Shown piece by piece: positions 10,529 through 23,300 of a stretch of 64,000 nt of DNA. This stretch comes from Anthopleura xanthogrammica (taxonomy: Eukaryota; Cnidaria; Anthozoa; Actiniaria; Actiniidae): positions 1-64,000 of the forward strand of contig CAXHSA010000057.1 in the NCBI GenBank assembly GCA_964019055.1. Direction: 5' to 3'. The notes beneath the pieces were generated by a model, which saw only the letters and a program-made list of their open reading frames with translations, was not told where the DNA came from and made no database searches. The translations under genes were made by a program, and so were the position numbers. Each line of letters opens with the position of its first letter. The stretch's first letter is position 1.

Positions 10529-13160
10529 TGCTGAAACCCCCACTTTTTGCTCATGAAAATACCTCTTGAGATAAAAACACGACTTTTTGGCGAAAAAAAA
10601 TGGGGTTTTGGCTGAGTAAAGGTGCTTTTTGGTCAAAAAAACTGTTTCTTGCTGACAAAATTGGAAATTTGCTGAGAATTTTCTTTTGCTCAAAACACCA
10701 CGTTTTCACTGCTAAACGCAAGTTTTGGACGACAAAAGCACATTTTAGGTGTCCAAAACACTGTTTTGCTGGAAAAAAAAGCTTTTTAGCCCAAAAAACT
10801 GAAAAATGGCCATTTTGGCTCTCAAAACCAGGTTTTTCGCTGACGGCGTGACCTGTTTGCTGAAACCCCCACTTTTTGCTCATGAAAATACCTCTTGAGA
10901 TAAAAACACGACTTTTTGGCGAAAAAAAATGGGGTTTTGGCTGAGTAAAGGTGCTTTTTGGTCAAAAAAACTGTTTCTTGCTGACAAAATTGGAAATTTG
11001 CTGAGAATTTTCTTTTGCTCAAAACACCACGTTTTCACTGCTAAACGCAAGTTTTGGACGACAAAAGCACATTTTAGGTGTCCAAAACACTGTTTTGCTG
11101 GAAAAAAAAGCTTTTTAGCCCAAAAAACTGAAAAATGGCCATTTTGGCTCTCAAAACCAGGTTTTTCGCTGACGGCGTGACCTGTTTGCTGAAACCCCCA
11201 CTTTTTGCTCATGAAAATACCTCTTGAGATAAAAACACGACTTTTTGGCGAAAAAAAATGGGGTTTTGGCTGAGTAAAGGTGCTTTTTGGTCAAAAAAAC
11301 TGTTTCTTGCTGACAAAATTGGAAATTTGCTGAGAATTTTCTTTTGCTCAAAACACCACGTTTTCACTGCTAAACGCAAGTTTTGGACGACAAAAGCACA
11401 TTTTAGGTGTCCAAAACACTGTTTTGCTGGAAAAAAAAGCTTTTTAGCCCAAAAAACTGAAAAATGGCCATTTTGGCTCTCAAAACCAGGTTTTTCGCTG
11501 ACGGCGTGACCTGTTTGCTGAAACCCCCACTTTTTGCTCATGAAAATACCTCTTGAGATAAAAACACGACTTTTTGGCGAAAAAAAATGGGGTTTTGGCT
11601 GAGTAAAGGTGCTTTTTGGTCAAAAAAACTGTTTCTTGCTGACAAAATTGGAAATTTGCTGAGAATTTTCTTTTGCTCAAAACACCACGTTTTCACTGCT
11701 AAACGCAAGTTTTGGACGACAAAAGCACATTTTAGGTGTCCAAAACACTGTTTTGCTGGAAAAAAAAAGCTTTTTAGCCCAAAAAACTGAAAAATGGCCA
11801 TTTTGGCTCTCAAAACCAGGTTTTTCGCTGACGGCGTGACCTGTTTGCTGAAACCCCCACTTTTTGCTCATGAAAATACCTCTTGAGATAAAAACACGAC
11901 TTTTTGGCGAAAAAAAATGGGGTTTTGGCTGAGTAAAGGTGCTTTTTGGTCAAAAAAACTGTTTCTTGCTGACAAAATTGGAAATTTGCTGAGAATTTTC
12001 TTTTGCTCAAAACACCACGTTTTCACTGCTAAACGCAAGTTTTGGACGACAAAAGCACATTTTAGGTGTCCAAAACACTGTTTTGCTGGAAAAAAAAGCT
12101 TTTTAGCCCAAAAAACTGAAAAATGGCCATTTTGGCTCTCAAAACCAGGTTTTTCGCTGACGGCGTGACCTGTTTGCTGAAACCCCCACTTTTTGCTCAT
12201 GAAAATACCTCTTGAGATAAAAACACGACTTTTTGGCGAAAAAAAATGGGGTTTTGGCTGAGTAAAGGTGCTTTTTGGTCAAAAAAACTGTTTCTTGCTG
12301 ACAAAATTGGAAATTTGCTGAGAATTTTCTTTTGCTCAAAACACCACGTTTTCACTGCTAAACGCAAGTTTTGGACGACAAAAGCACATTTTAGGTGTCC
12401 AAAACACTGTTTTGCTGGAAAAAAAAGCTTTTTAGCCCAAAAAACTGAAAAATGGCCATTTTGGCTCTCAAAACCAGGTTTTTCGCTGACGGCGTGACCT
12501 GTTTGCTGAAACCCCCACTTTTTGCTCATGAAAATACCTCTTGAGATAAAAACACGACTTTTTGGCGAAAAAAAATGGGGTTTTGGCTGAGTAAAGGTGC
12601 TTTTTGGTCAAAAAAACTGTTTCTTGCTGACAAAATTGGAAATTTGCTGAGAATTTTCTTTTGCTCAAAACACCACGTTTTCACTGCTAAACGCAAGTTT
12701 TGGACGACAAAAGCACATTTTAGGTGTCCAAAACACTGTTTTGCTGGAAAAAAAAGCTTTTTAGCCCAAAAAACTGAAAAATGGCCATTTTGGCTCTCAA
12801 AACCAGGTTTTTCGCTGACGGCGTGACCTGTTTGCTGAAACCCCCACTTTTTGCTCATGAAAATACCTCTTGAGATAAAAACACGACTTTTTGGCGAAAA
12901 AAAATGGGGTTTTGGCTGAGTAAAGGTGCTTTTGGTCAAAAAAACTGTTTCTTGCTGACAAAATTGGAAATTTGCTGAGAATTTTCTTTTGCTCAAAACA
13001 CCACGTTTTCACTGCTAAACGCAAGTTTTGGACGACAAAAGCACATTTTAGGTGTCCAAAACACTGTTTTGCTGGAAAAAAAAGCTTTTTAGCCCAAAAA
13101 ACTGAAAAATGGCCATTTTGGCTCTCAAAACCAGGTTTTTCGCTGACGGCGTGACCTGTT
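10529..13160. repeat. C-type monomers with one 330-bp and one 328-bp copy
   Basis: Copies 33-40 match the standard C-type unit except for two length variants. Copy 36 (11516-11845) has a nine-A run at the offset-245 tract. Copy 40 (12833-13160) has four rather than five Ts in GTGCTTTTGGTC (about 12928-12933). Both changes are single-base slippage in homopolymers. The copy-36 variant is the same one seen in copy 30, six copies upstream. Confidence 0.85.
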
Positions 13161-15132
13161 TGCTGAAACCCCCACTTTTTGCTCATGAAAATACCTCTTG
13201 AGATAAAAACACGACTTTTTGGCGAAAAAAAATGGGGTTTTGGCTGAGTAAAGGTGCTTTTTGGTCAAAAAAACTGTTTCTTGCTGACAAAATTGGAAAT
13301 TTGCTGAGAATTTTCTTTTGCTCAAAACACCACGTTTTCACTGCTAAACGCAAGTTTTGGACGACAAAAGCACATTTTAGGTGTCCAAAACACTGTTTTG
13401 CTGGAAAAAAAAGCTTTTTAGCCCAAAAAACTGAAAAATGGCCATTTTGGCTCTCAAAACCAGGTTTTTCGCTGACGGCGTGACCTGTTTGCTGAAACCC
13501 CCACTTTTGGCTCATGAAAATACCTCTTGAGATAAAAACACGACTTTTTGGCGAAAAAAAATGGGGTTTTGGCTGAGTAAAGGTGCTTTTTGGTCAAAAA
13601 AACTGTTTCTTGCTGACAAAATTGGAAATTTGCTGAGAATTTTCTTTTGCTCAAAACACCACGTTTTCACTGCTAAACGCAAGTTTTGGACGACAAAAGC
13701 ACATTTTAGGTGTCCAAAACACTGTTTTGCTGGAAAAAAAAGCTTTTTAGCCCAAAAAACTGAAAAATGGCCATTTTGGCTCTCAAAACCAGGTTTTTCG
13801 CTGACGGCGTGACCTGTTTGCTGAAACCCCCACTTTTGGCTCATGAAAATACCTCTTGAGATAAAAACACGACTTTTTGGCGAAAAAAAATGGGGTTTTG
13901 GCTGAGTAAAGGTGCTTTTTGGTCAAAAAAACTGTTTCTTGCTGACAAAATTGGAAATTTGCTGAGAATTTTCTTTTGCTCAAAACACCACGTTTTCACT
14001 GCTAAACGCAAGTTTTGGACGACAAAAGCACATTTTAGGTGTCCAAAACACTGTTTTGCTGGAAAAAAAAGCTTTTTAGCCCAAAAAACTGAAAAATGGC
14101 CATTTTGGCTCTCAAAACCAGGTTTTTCGCTGACGGCGTGACCTGTTTGCTGAAACCCCCACTTTTTGCTCATGAAAATACCTCTTGAGATAAAAACACG
14201 ACTTTTTGGCGAAAAAAAATGGGGTTTTGGCTGAGTAAAGGTGCTTTTTGGTCAAAAAAACTGTTTCTTGCTGACAAAATTGGAAATTTGCTGAGAATTT
14301 TCTTTTGCTCAAAACACCACGTTTTCACTGCTAAACGCAAGTTTTGGACGACAAAAGCACATTTTATGTCCAAAACACTGTTTTGCTGGAAAAAAAAGCT
14401 TTTTAGCCCAAAAAACTGAAAAATGGCCATTTTGGCTCTCAAAACCAGGTTTTTCGCTGACGGCGTGACCTGTTTGCTGAAACCCCCACTTTTTGCTCAT
14501 GAAAATACCTCTTGAGATAAAAACACGACTTTTTGGCGAAAAAAAATGGGGTTTTGGCTGAGTAAAGGTGCTTTTTGGTCAAAAAAACTGTTTCTTGCTG
14601 ACAAAATTGGAAATTTGCTGAGAATTTTCTTTTGCTCAAAACACCACGTTTTCACTGCTAAACGCAAGTTTTGGACGACAAAAGCACATTTTAGGTGTCC
14701 AAAACACTGTTTTGCTGGAAAAAAAAGCTTTTTAGCCCAAAAAACTGAAAAATGGCCATTTTGGCTCTCAAAACCAGGTTTTTCGCTGACGGCGTGACCT
14801 GTTTGCTGAAACCCCCACTTTTGGCTCATGAAAATACCTCTTGAGATAAAAACACGACTTTTTGGCGAAAAAAAATGGGGTTTTGGCTGAGTAAAGGTGC
14901 TTTTTGGTCAAAAAAACTGTTTCTTGCTGACAAAATTGGAAATTTGCTGAGAATTTTCTTTTGCTCAAAACACCACGTTTTCACTGCTAAACGCAAGTTT
15001 TGGACGACAAAAGCACATTTTAGGTGTCCAAAACACTGTTTTGCTGGAAAAAAAAGCTTTTTAGCCCAAAAAACTGAAAAATGGCCATTTTGGCTCTCAA
15101 AACCAGGTTTTTCGCTGACGGCGTGACCTGTT
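13161..15132. repeat. C-type subgroup with CTTTTGGCTC marker and a 2-bp deletion copy
   Basis: Copies 42, 43 and 46 share a T-to-G change that turns CTTTTTGCTC into CTTTTGGCTC, at 13509, 13838 and 14823. Copy 44 (14148-14474) lacks two bases of the AGGTGTCC motif near 14366, the only 2-bp length change in the window. Copies 41 and 45 are standard and each precedes a marked copy. The pattern suggests local unequal exchange among neighbouring monomers, with the deletion arising in one of them. Confidence 0.85.
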
Positions 15133-18100
15133 TGCTGAAACCCCCACTTTTTGCTCATGAAAATACCTCTTGAGATAAAAACACGACTTTTTGGCGAAAA
15201 AAAATGGGGTTTTGGCTGAGTAAAGGTGCTTTTTGGTCAAAAAAACTGTTTCTTGCTGACAAAATTGGAAATTTGCTGAGAATTTTCTTTTGCTCAAAAC
15301 ACCACGTTTTCACTGCTAAACGCAAGTTTTGGACGACAAAAGCACATTTTAGGTGTCCAAAACACTGTTTTGCTGGAAAAAAAAGCTTTTTAGCCCAAAA
15401 AACTGAAAAATGGCCATTTTGGCTCTCAAAACCAGGTTTTTCGCTGACGGCGTGACCTGTTTGCTGAAACCCCCACTTTTTGCTCATGAAAATACCTCTT
15501 GAGATAAAAACACGACTTTTTGGCGAAAAAAAATGGGGTTTTGGCTGAGTAAAGGTGCTTTTTGGTCAAAAAAACTGTTTCTTGCTGACAAAATTGGAAA
15601 TTTGCTGAGAATTTTCTTTTGCTCAAAACACCACGTTTTCACTGCTAAACGCAAGTTTTGGACGACAAAAGCACATTTTAGGTGTCCAAAACACTGTTTT
15701 GCTGGAAAAAAAAGCTTTTTAGCCCAAAAAACTGAAAAATGGCCATTTTGGCTCTCAAAACCAGGTTTTTCGCTGACGGCGTGACCTGTTTGCTGAAACC
15801 CCCACTTTTTGCTCATGAAAATACCTCTTGAGATAAAAACACGACTTTTTGGCGAAAAAAAATGGGGTTTTGGCTGAGTAAAGGTGCTTTTTGGTCAAAA
15901 AAACTGTTTCTTGCTGACAAAATTGGAAATTTGCTGAGAATTTTCTTTTGCTCAAAACACCACGTTTTCACTGCTAAACGCAAGTTTTGGACGACAAAAG
16001 CACATTTTAGGTGTCCAAAACACTGTTTTGCTGGAAAAAAAAGCTTTTTAGCCCAAAAAACTGAAAAATGGCCATTTTGGCTCTCAAAACCAGGTTTTTC
16101 GCTGACGGCGTGACCTGTTTGCTGAAACCCCCACTTTTTGCTCATGAAAATACCTCTTGAGATAAAAACACGACTTTTTGGCGAAAAAAAATGGGGTTTT
16201 GGCTGAGTAAAGGTGCTTTTTGGTCAAAAAAACTGTTTCTTGCTGACAAAATTGGAAATTTGCTGAGAATTTTCTTTTGCTCAAAACACCACGTTTTCAC
16301 TGCTAAACGCAAGTTTTGGACGACAAAAGCACATTTTAGGTGTCCAAAACACTGTTTTGCTGGAAAAAAAAGCTTTTTAGCCCAAAAAACTGAAAAATGG
16401 CCATTTTGGCTCTCAAAACCAGGTTTTTCGCTGACGGCGTGACCTGTTTGCTGAAACCCCCACTTTTTGCTCATGAAAATACCTCTTGAGATAAAAACAC
16501 GACTTTTTGGCGAAAAAAAATGGGGTTTTGGCTGAGTAAAGGTGCTTTTTGGTCAAAAAAACTGTTTCTTGCTGACAAAATTGGAAATTTGCTGAGAATT
16601 TTCTTTTGCTCAAAACACCACGTTTTCACTGCTAAACGCAAGTTTTGGACGACAAAAGCACATTTTAGGTGTCCAAAACACTGTTTTGCTGGAAAAAAAA
16701 GCTTTTTAGCCCAAAAAACTGAAAAATGGCCATTTTGGCTCTCAAAACCAGGTTTTTCGCTGACGGCGTGACCTGTTTGCTGAAACCCCCACTTTTTGCT
16801 CATGAAAATACCTCTTGAGATAAAAACACGACTTTTTGGCGAAAAAAAATGGGGTTTTGGCTGAGTAAAGGTGCTTTTTGGTCAAAAAAACTGTTTCTTG
16901 CTGACAAAATTGGAAATTTGCTGAGAATTTTCTTTTGCTCAAAACACCACGTTTTCACTGCTAAACGCAAGTTTTGGACGACAAAAGCACATTTTAGGTG
17001 TCCAAAACACTGTTTTGCTGGAAAAAAAAGCTTTTTAGCCCAAAAAACTGAAAAATGGCCATTTTGGCTCTCAAAACCAGGTTTTTCGCTGACGGCGTGA
17101 CCTGTTTGCTGAAACCCCCACTTTTTGCTCATGAAAATACCTCTTGAGATAAAAACACGACTTTTTGGCGAAAAAAAATGGGGTTTTGGCTGAGTAAAGG
17201 TGCTTTTTGGTCAAAAAAACTGTTTCTTGCTGACAAAATTGGAAATTTGCTGAGAATTTTCTTTTGCTCAAAACACCACGTTTTCACTGCTAAACGCAAG
17301 TTTTGGACGACAAAAGCACATTTTAGGTGTCCAAAACACTGTTTTGCTGGAAAAAAAAGCTTTTTAGCCCAAAAAACTGAAAAATGGCCATTTTGGCTCT
17401 CAAAACCAGGTTTTTCGCTGACGGCGTGACCTGTTTGCTGAAACCCCCACTTTTTGCTCATGAAAATACCTCTTGAGATAAAAACACGACTTTTTGGCGA
17501 AAAAAAATGGGGTTTTGGCTGAGTAAAGGTGCTTTTTGGTCAAAAAAACTGTTTCTTGCTGACAAAATTGGAAATTTGCTGAGAATTTTCTTTTGCTCAA
17601 AACACCACGTTTTCACTGCTAAACGCAAGTTTTGGACGACAAAAGCACATTTTAGGTGTCCAAAACACTGTTTTGCTGGAAAAAAAAGCTTTTTAGCCCA
17701 AAAAACTGAAAAATGGCCATTTTGGCTCTCAAAACCAGGTTTTTCGCTGACGGCGTGACCTGTTTGCTGAAACCCCCACTTTTTGCTCATGAAAATACCT
17801 CTTGAGATAAAAACACGACTTTTTGGCGAAAAAAAATGGGGTTTTGGCTGAGTAAAGGTGCTTTTTGGTCAAAAAAACTGTTTCTTGCTGACAAAATTGG
17901 AAATTTGCTGAGAATTTTCTTTTGCTCAAAACACCACGTTTTCACTGCTAAACGCAAGTTTTGGACGACAAAAGCACATTTTAGGTGTCAAAAACACTGT
18001 TTTGCTGGAAAAAAAAGCTTTTTAGCCCAAAAAACTGAAAAATGGCCATTTTGGCTCTCAAAACCAGGTTTTTCGCTGACGGCGTGACCTGTTTGCTGAA

Positions 18101-19080
18101 ACCCCCACTTTTTGCTCATGAAAATACCTCTTGAGATAAAAACACGACTTTTTGGCGAAAAAAAATGGGGTTTTGGCTGAGTAAAGGTGCTTTTTGGTCA
18201 AAAAAACTGTTTCTTGCTGACAAAATTGGAAATTTGCTGAGAATTTTCTTTTGCTCAAAACACCACGTTTTCACTGCTAAACGCAAGTTTTGGACGACAA
18301 AAGCACATTTTAGGTGTCCAAAACACTGTTTTGCTGGAAAAAAAAGCTTTTTAGCCCAAAAAACTGAAAAATGGCCATTTTGGCTCTCAAAACCAGGTTT
18401 TTCGCTGACGGCGTGACCTGTTTGCTGAAACCCCCACTTTTTGCTCATGAAAATACCTCTTGAGATAAAAACACGACTTTTTGGCGAAAAAAAATGGGGT
18501 TTTGGCTGAGTAAAGGTGCTTTTTGGTCAAAAAAACTGTTTCTTGCTGACAAAATTGGAAATTTGCTGAGAATTTTCTTTTGCTCAAAACACCACGTTTT
18601 CACTGCTAAACGCAAGTTTTGGACGACAAAAGCACATTTTAGGTGTCCAAAACACTGTTTTGCTGGAAAAAAAAGCTTTTTAGCCCAAAAAACTGAAAAA
18701 TGGCCATTTTGGCTCTCAAAACCAGGTTTTTCGCTGACGGCGTGACCTGTTTGCTGAAACCCCCACTTTTTGCTCATGAAAATACCTCTTGAGATAAAAA
18801 CACGACTTTTTGGCGAAAAAAAATGGGGTTTTGGCTGAGTAAAGGTGCTTTTTGGTCAAAAAAACTGTTTCTTGCTGACAAAATTGGAAATTTGCTGAGA
18901 ATTTTCTTTTGCTCAAAACACCACGTTTTCACTGCTAAACGCAAGTTTTGGACGACAAAAGCACATTTTAGGTGTCCAAAACACTGTTTTGCTGGAAAAA
19001 AAAGCTTTTTAGCCCAAAAAACTGAAAAATGGCCATTTTGGCTCTCAAAACCAGGTTTTTCGCTGACGGCGTGACCTGTT
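15133..19080. repeat. Second nearly invariant C-type block (12 copies)
   Basis: Copies 47-58 are all 329 bp and match the 330-9212 block. The only difference I found is C-to-A at 17990 in copy 55 (GTGTCC to GTGTCA). That single change closes the longest minus-strand open frame of this copy, with no sign of compensation, which argues against coding. Confidence 0.88.
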
Positions 19081-20064
19081 TGCTGAAACCCCCACTTTTT
19101 GCTCATGAAAATACCTCTTGAGATAAAAACACGACTTTTTGGCGAAAAAAAATGGGGTTTTGGCTGAGTAAAGGTGCTTTTTGGTCAAAAAAACTGTTTC
19201 TTGCTGACAAAATTGGAAATTTGCTGAGAATTTTCTTTTGCTCAAAACACCACGTTTTCACTGCTAAACGCAAGTTTCGGACGACAAAAGCACATTTTAG
19301 GTGTCCAAAACACTGTTTTGCTGGAAAAAAAGCTTTTTAGCCCAAAAAACTGAAAAATGGCCATTTTGGCTCTCAAAACCAGGTTTTTCGCTGACGGCGT
19401 GACCTGTTTGCTGAAACCCCCACTTTTTGCTCATGAAAATACCTCTTGAGATAAAAACACGACTTTTTGGCGAAAAAAAATGGGGTTTTGGCTGAGTAAA
19501 GGTGCTTTTTGGTCAAAAAAACTGTTTCTTGCTGACAAAATTGGAAATTTGCTGAGAATTTTCTTTTGCTCAAAACACCACGTTTTCACTGCTAAACGCA
19601 AGTTTTGGACGACAAAAGCACATTTTAGGTGTCCAAAACACTGTTTTGCTGGAAAAAAAGCTTTTTAGCCCAAAAAACTGAAAAATGGCCATTTTGGCTA
19701 TCAAAACCAGGTTTTTCGCTGACGGCGTGACCTGTTTGCTGAAACCCCCACTTTTTGCTCATGAAAATACCTCTTGAGATAAAAACACGACTTTTTGGCG
19801 AAAAAAAATGGGGTTTTGGCTGAGTAAAGGTGCTTTTTGGTCAAAAAAACTGTTTCTTGCTGACAAAATTGGAAATTTGCTGAGAATTTTCTTTTGCTCA
19901 AAACACCACGTTTTCACTGCTAAACGCAAGTTTTGGACGACAAAAGCACATTTTAGGTGTCCAAAACACTGTTTTGCTGGAAAAAAAGCTTTTTAGCCCA
20001 AAAAACTGAAAAATGGCCATTTTGGCTCTCAAAACCAGGTTTTTCGCTGACGGCGTGACCTGTT
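19081..20064. repeat. Three consecutive 328-bp monomers (A7 variant)
   Basis: Copies 59, 60 and 61 each have seven As after GCTGG instead of eight. I saw no other copy in the window with this change. Copy 59 also has C for T at 19278, and copy 60 has A for C at 19700. Three adjacent copies sharing one private deletion indicate one mutation followed by local tandem duplication. The two extra private substitutions came after, or were lost from the sister copies. Copy 62 (20065-20393) then returns to the standard C-type unit of 329 bp. Confidence 0.88.
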
Positions 20065-20393
20065 TGCTGAAACCCCCACTTTTTGCTCATGAAAATACCT
20101 CTTGAGATAAAAACACGACTTTTTGGCGAAAAAAAATGGGGTTTTGGCTGAGTAAAGGTGCTTTTTGGTCAAAAAAACTGTTTCTTGCTGACAAAATTGG
20201 AAATTTGCTGAGAATTTTCTTTTGCTCAAAACACCACGTTTTCACTGCTAAACGCAAGTTTTGGACGACAAAAGCACATTTTAGGTGTCCAAAACACTGT
20301 TTTGCTGGAAAAAAAAGCTTTTTAGCCCAAAAAACTGAAAAATGGCCATTTTGGCTCTCAAAACCAGGTTTTTCGCTGACGGCGTGACCTGTT

Positions 20394-23300
20394 TGCTGAA
20401 ACCCCCACTTTTTGCTCATGAAAATACCTCTTGAGATAAAAACACGACTTTTTGGCGAAAAAAAATGGGGTTTTGGCTGAGTAAAGGTGCTTTTTGGTCA
20501 AAAAAACTGTTTTTTGCTGACAAAATTGGAAATTTGCTGAGAATTTTCTTTTGCTCAAAACACCACGTTTTCACTGCTAAACGCAAGTTTTGGACGACAA
20601 AAGCACATTTTAGGTGTCCAAAGCACTGTTTTGCTGGAAAAAAAAGCTTTTTAGCCCAAAAAACTGAAAAATGGCCATTTTGGCTCTCAAAACCAGGTTT
20701 TTCGCTGACGGCGTGACCTGTTTGCTGAAACCCCCACTTTTTGCTCATGAAAATACCTCTTGAGATAAAAACACGACTTTTTGGCGAAAAAAAATGGGGT
20801 TTTGGCTGAGTAAAGGTGCTTTTTGGTCAAAAAAACTGTTTCTTGCTGACAAAATTGGAAATTTGCTGAGAATTTTCTTTTGCTCAAAACACCACGTTTT
20901 CACTGCTAAACGCAAGTTTTGGACGACAAAAGCACATTTTAGGTGTCCAAAACACTGTTTTGCTGGAAAAAAAAGCTTTTTAGCCCAAAAAACTGAAAAA
21001 TGGCCATTTTGGCTCTCAAAACCAGGTTTTTCGCTGACGGCGTGACCTGTTTGCTGAAACCCCCACTTTTTGCTCATGAAAATACCTCTTGAGATAAAAA
21101 CACGACTTTTTGGCGAAAAAAAATGGGGTTTTGGCTGAGTAAAGGTGCTTTTTGGTCAAAAAAACTGTTTTTTGCTGACAAAATTGGAAATTTGCTGAGA
21201 ATTTTCTTTTGCTCAAAACACCACGTTTTCACTGCTAAACGCAAGTTTTGGACGACAAAAGCACATTTTAGGTGTCCAAAACACTGTTTTGCTGGAAAAA
21301 AAAGCTTTTTAGCCCAAAAAACTGAAAAATGGCCATTTTGGCTCTCAAAACCAGGTTTTTCGCTGACGGCGTGACCTGTTTGCTGAAACCCCCACTTTTT
21401 GCTCATGAAAATACCTCTTGAGATAAAAACACGACTTTTTGGCGAAAAAAAATGGGGTTTTGGCTGAGTAAAGGTGCTTTTTGGTCAAAAAAACTGTTTC
21501 TTGCTGACAAAATTGGAAATTTGCTGAGAATTTTCTTTTGCTCAAAACACCACGTTTTCACTGCTAAACGCAAGTTTTGGACGACAAAAGCACATTTTAG
21601 GTGTCCAAAACACTGTTTTGCTGGAAAAAAAAGCTTTTTAGCCCAAAAAACTGAAAAATGGCCATTTTGGCTCTCAAAACCAGGTTTTTCGCTGACGGCG
21701 TGACCTGTTTGCTGAAACCCCCACTTTTTGCTCATGAAAATACCTCTTGAGATAAAAACACGACTTTTTGGCGAAAAAAAATGGGGTTTTGGCTGAGTAA
21801 AGGTGCTTTTTGGTCAAAAAAACTGTTTCTTGCTGACAAAATTGGAAATTTGCTGAGAATTTTCTTTTGCTCAAAACACCACGTTTTCACTGCTAAACGC
21901 AAGTTTTGGACGACAAAAGCACATTTTAGGTGTCCAAAACACTGTTTTGCTGGAAAAAAAAGCTTTTTAGCCCAAAAAACTGAAAAATGGCCATTTTGGC
22001 TCTCAAAACCAGGTTTTTCGCTGACGGCGTGACCTGTTTGCTGAAACCCCCACTTTTTGCTCATGAAAATACCTCTTGAGATAAAAACACGACTTTTTGG
22101 CGAAAAAAAATGGGGTTTTGGCTGAGTAAAGGTGCTTTTTGGTCAAAAAAACTGTTTTTTGCTGACAAAATTGGAAATTTGCTGAGAATTTTCTTTTGCT
22201 CAAAACACCACGTTTTTACTGCTAAACGCAAGTTTTGGACGACAAAAGCACATTTTAGGTGTCCAAAACACTGTTTTGCTGGAAAAAAAAGCTTTTTAGC
22301 CCAAAAAACTGAAAAATGGCCATTTTGGCTCTCAAAACCAGGTTTTTCGCTGACGGCGTGACCTGTTTGCTGAAACCCCCACTTTTTGCTCATGAAAATA
22401 CCTCTTGAGATAAAAACACGACTTTTTGGCGAAAAAAAATGGGGTTTTGGCTGAGTAAAGGTGCTTTTTGGTCAAAAAAACTGTTTTTTGCTGACAAAAT
22501 TGGAAATTTGCTGAGAATTTTCTTTTGCTCAAAACACCACGTTTTCACTGCTAAACGCAAGTTTTGGACGACAAAAGCACATTTTAGGTGTCCAAAACAC
22601 TGTTTTGCTGGAAAAAAAAGCTTTTTAGCCCAAAAAACTGAAAAATGGCCATTTTGGCTCTCAAAACCAGGTTTTTCGCTGACGGCGTGACCTGTTTGCT
22701 GAAACCCCCACTTTTTGCTCATGAAAATACCTCTTGAGATAAAAACACGACTTTTTGGCGAAAAAAAATGGGGTTTTGGCTGAGTAAAGGTGCTTTTTGG
22801 TCAAAAAAACTGTTTTTTGCTGACAAAATTGGAAATTTGCTGAGAATTTTCTTTTGCTCAAAACACCACGTTTTCACTGCTAAACGCAAGTTTTGGACGA
22901 CAAAAGCACATTTTAGGTGTCCAAAACACTGTTTTGCTGGAAAAAAAAGCTTTTTAGCCCAAAAAACTGAAAAATGGCCATTTTGGCTCTCAAAACCAGG
23001 TTTTTCGCTGACGGCGTGACCTGTTTGCTGAAACCCCCACTTTTTGCTCATGAAAATACCTCTTGAGATAAAAACACGACTTTTTGGCCAAAAAAAATGG
23101 GGTTTTGGCTGAGTAAAGGTGCTTTTTGGTCAAAAAAACTGTTTCTTGCTGACAAAATTGGAAATTTGCTGAGAATTTTCTTTTGCTCAAAACACCACGT
23201 TTTCACTGCTAAACGCAAGTTTTGGACGACAAAAGCACATTTTAGGTGTCCAAAACACTGTTTTGCTGGAAAAAAAAGCTTTTTAGCCCAAAAAACTGAA

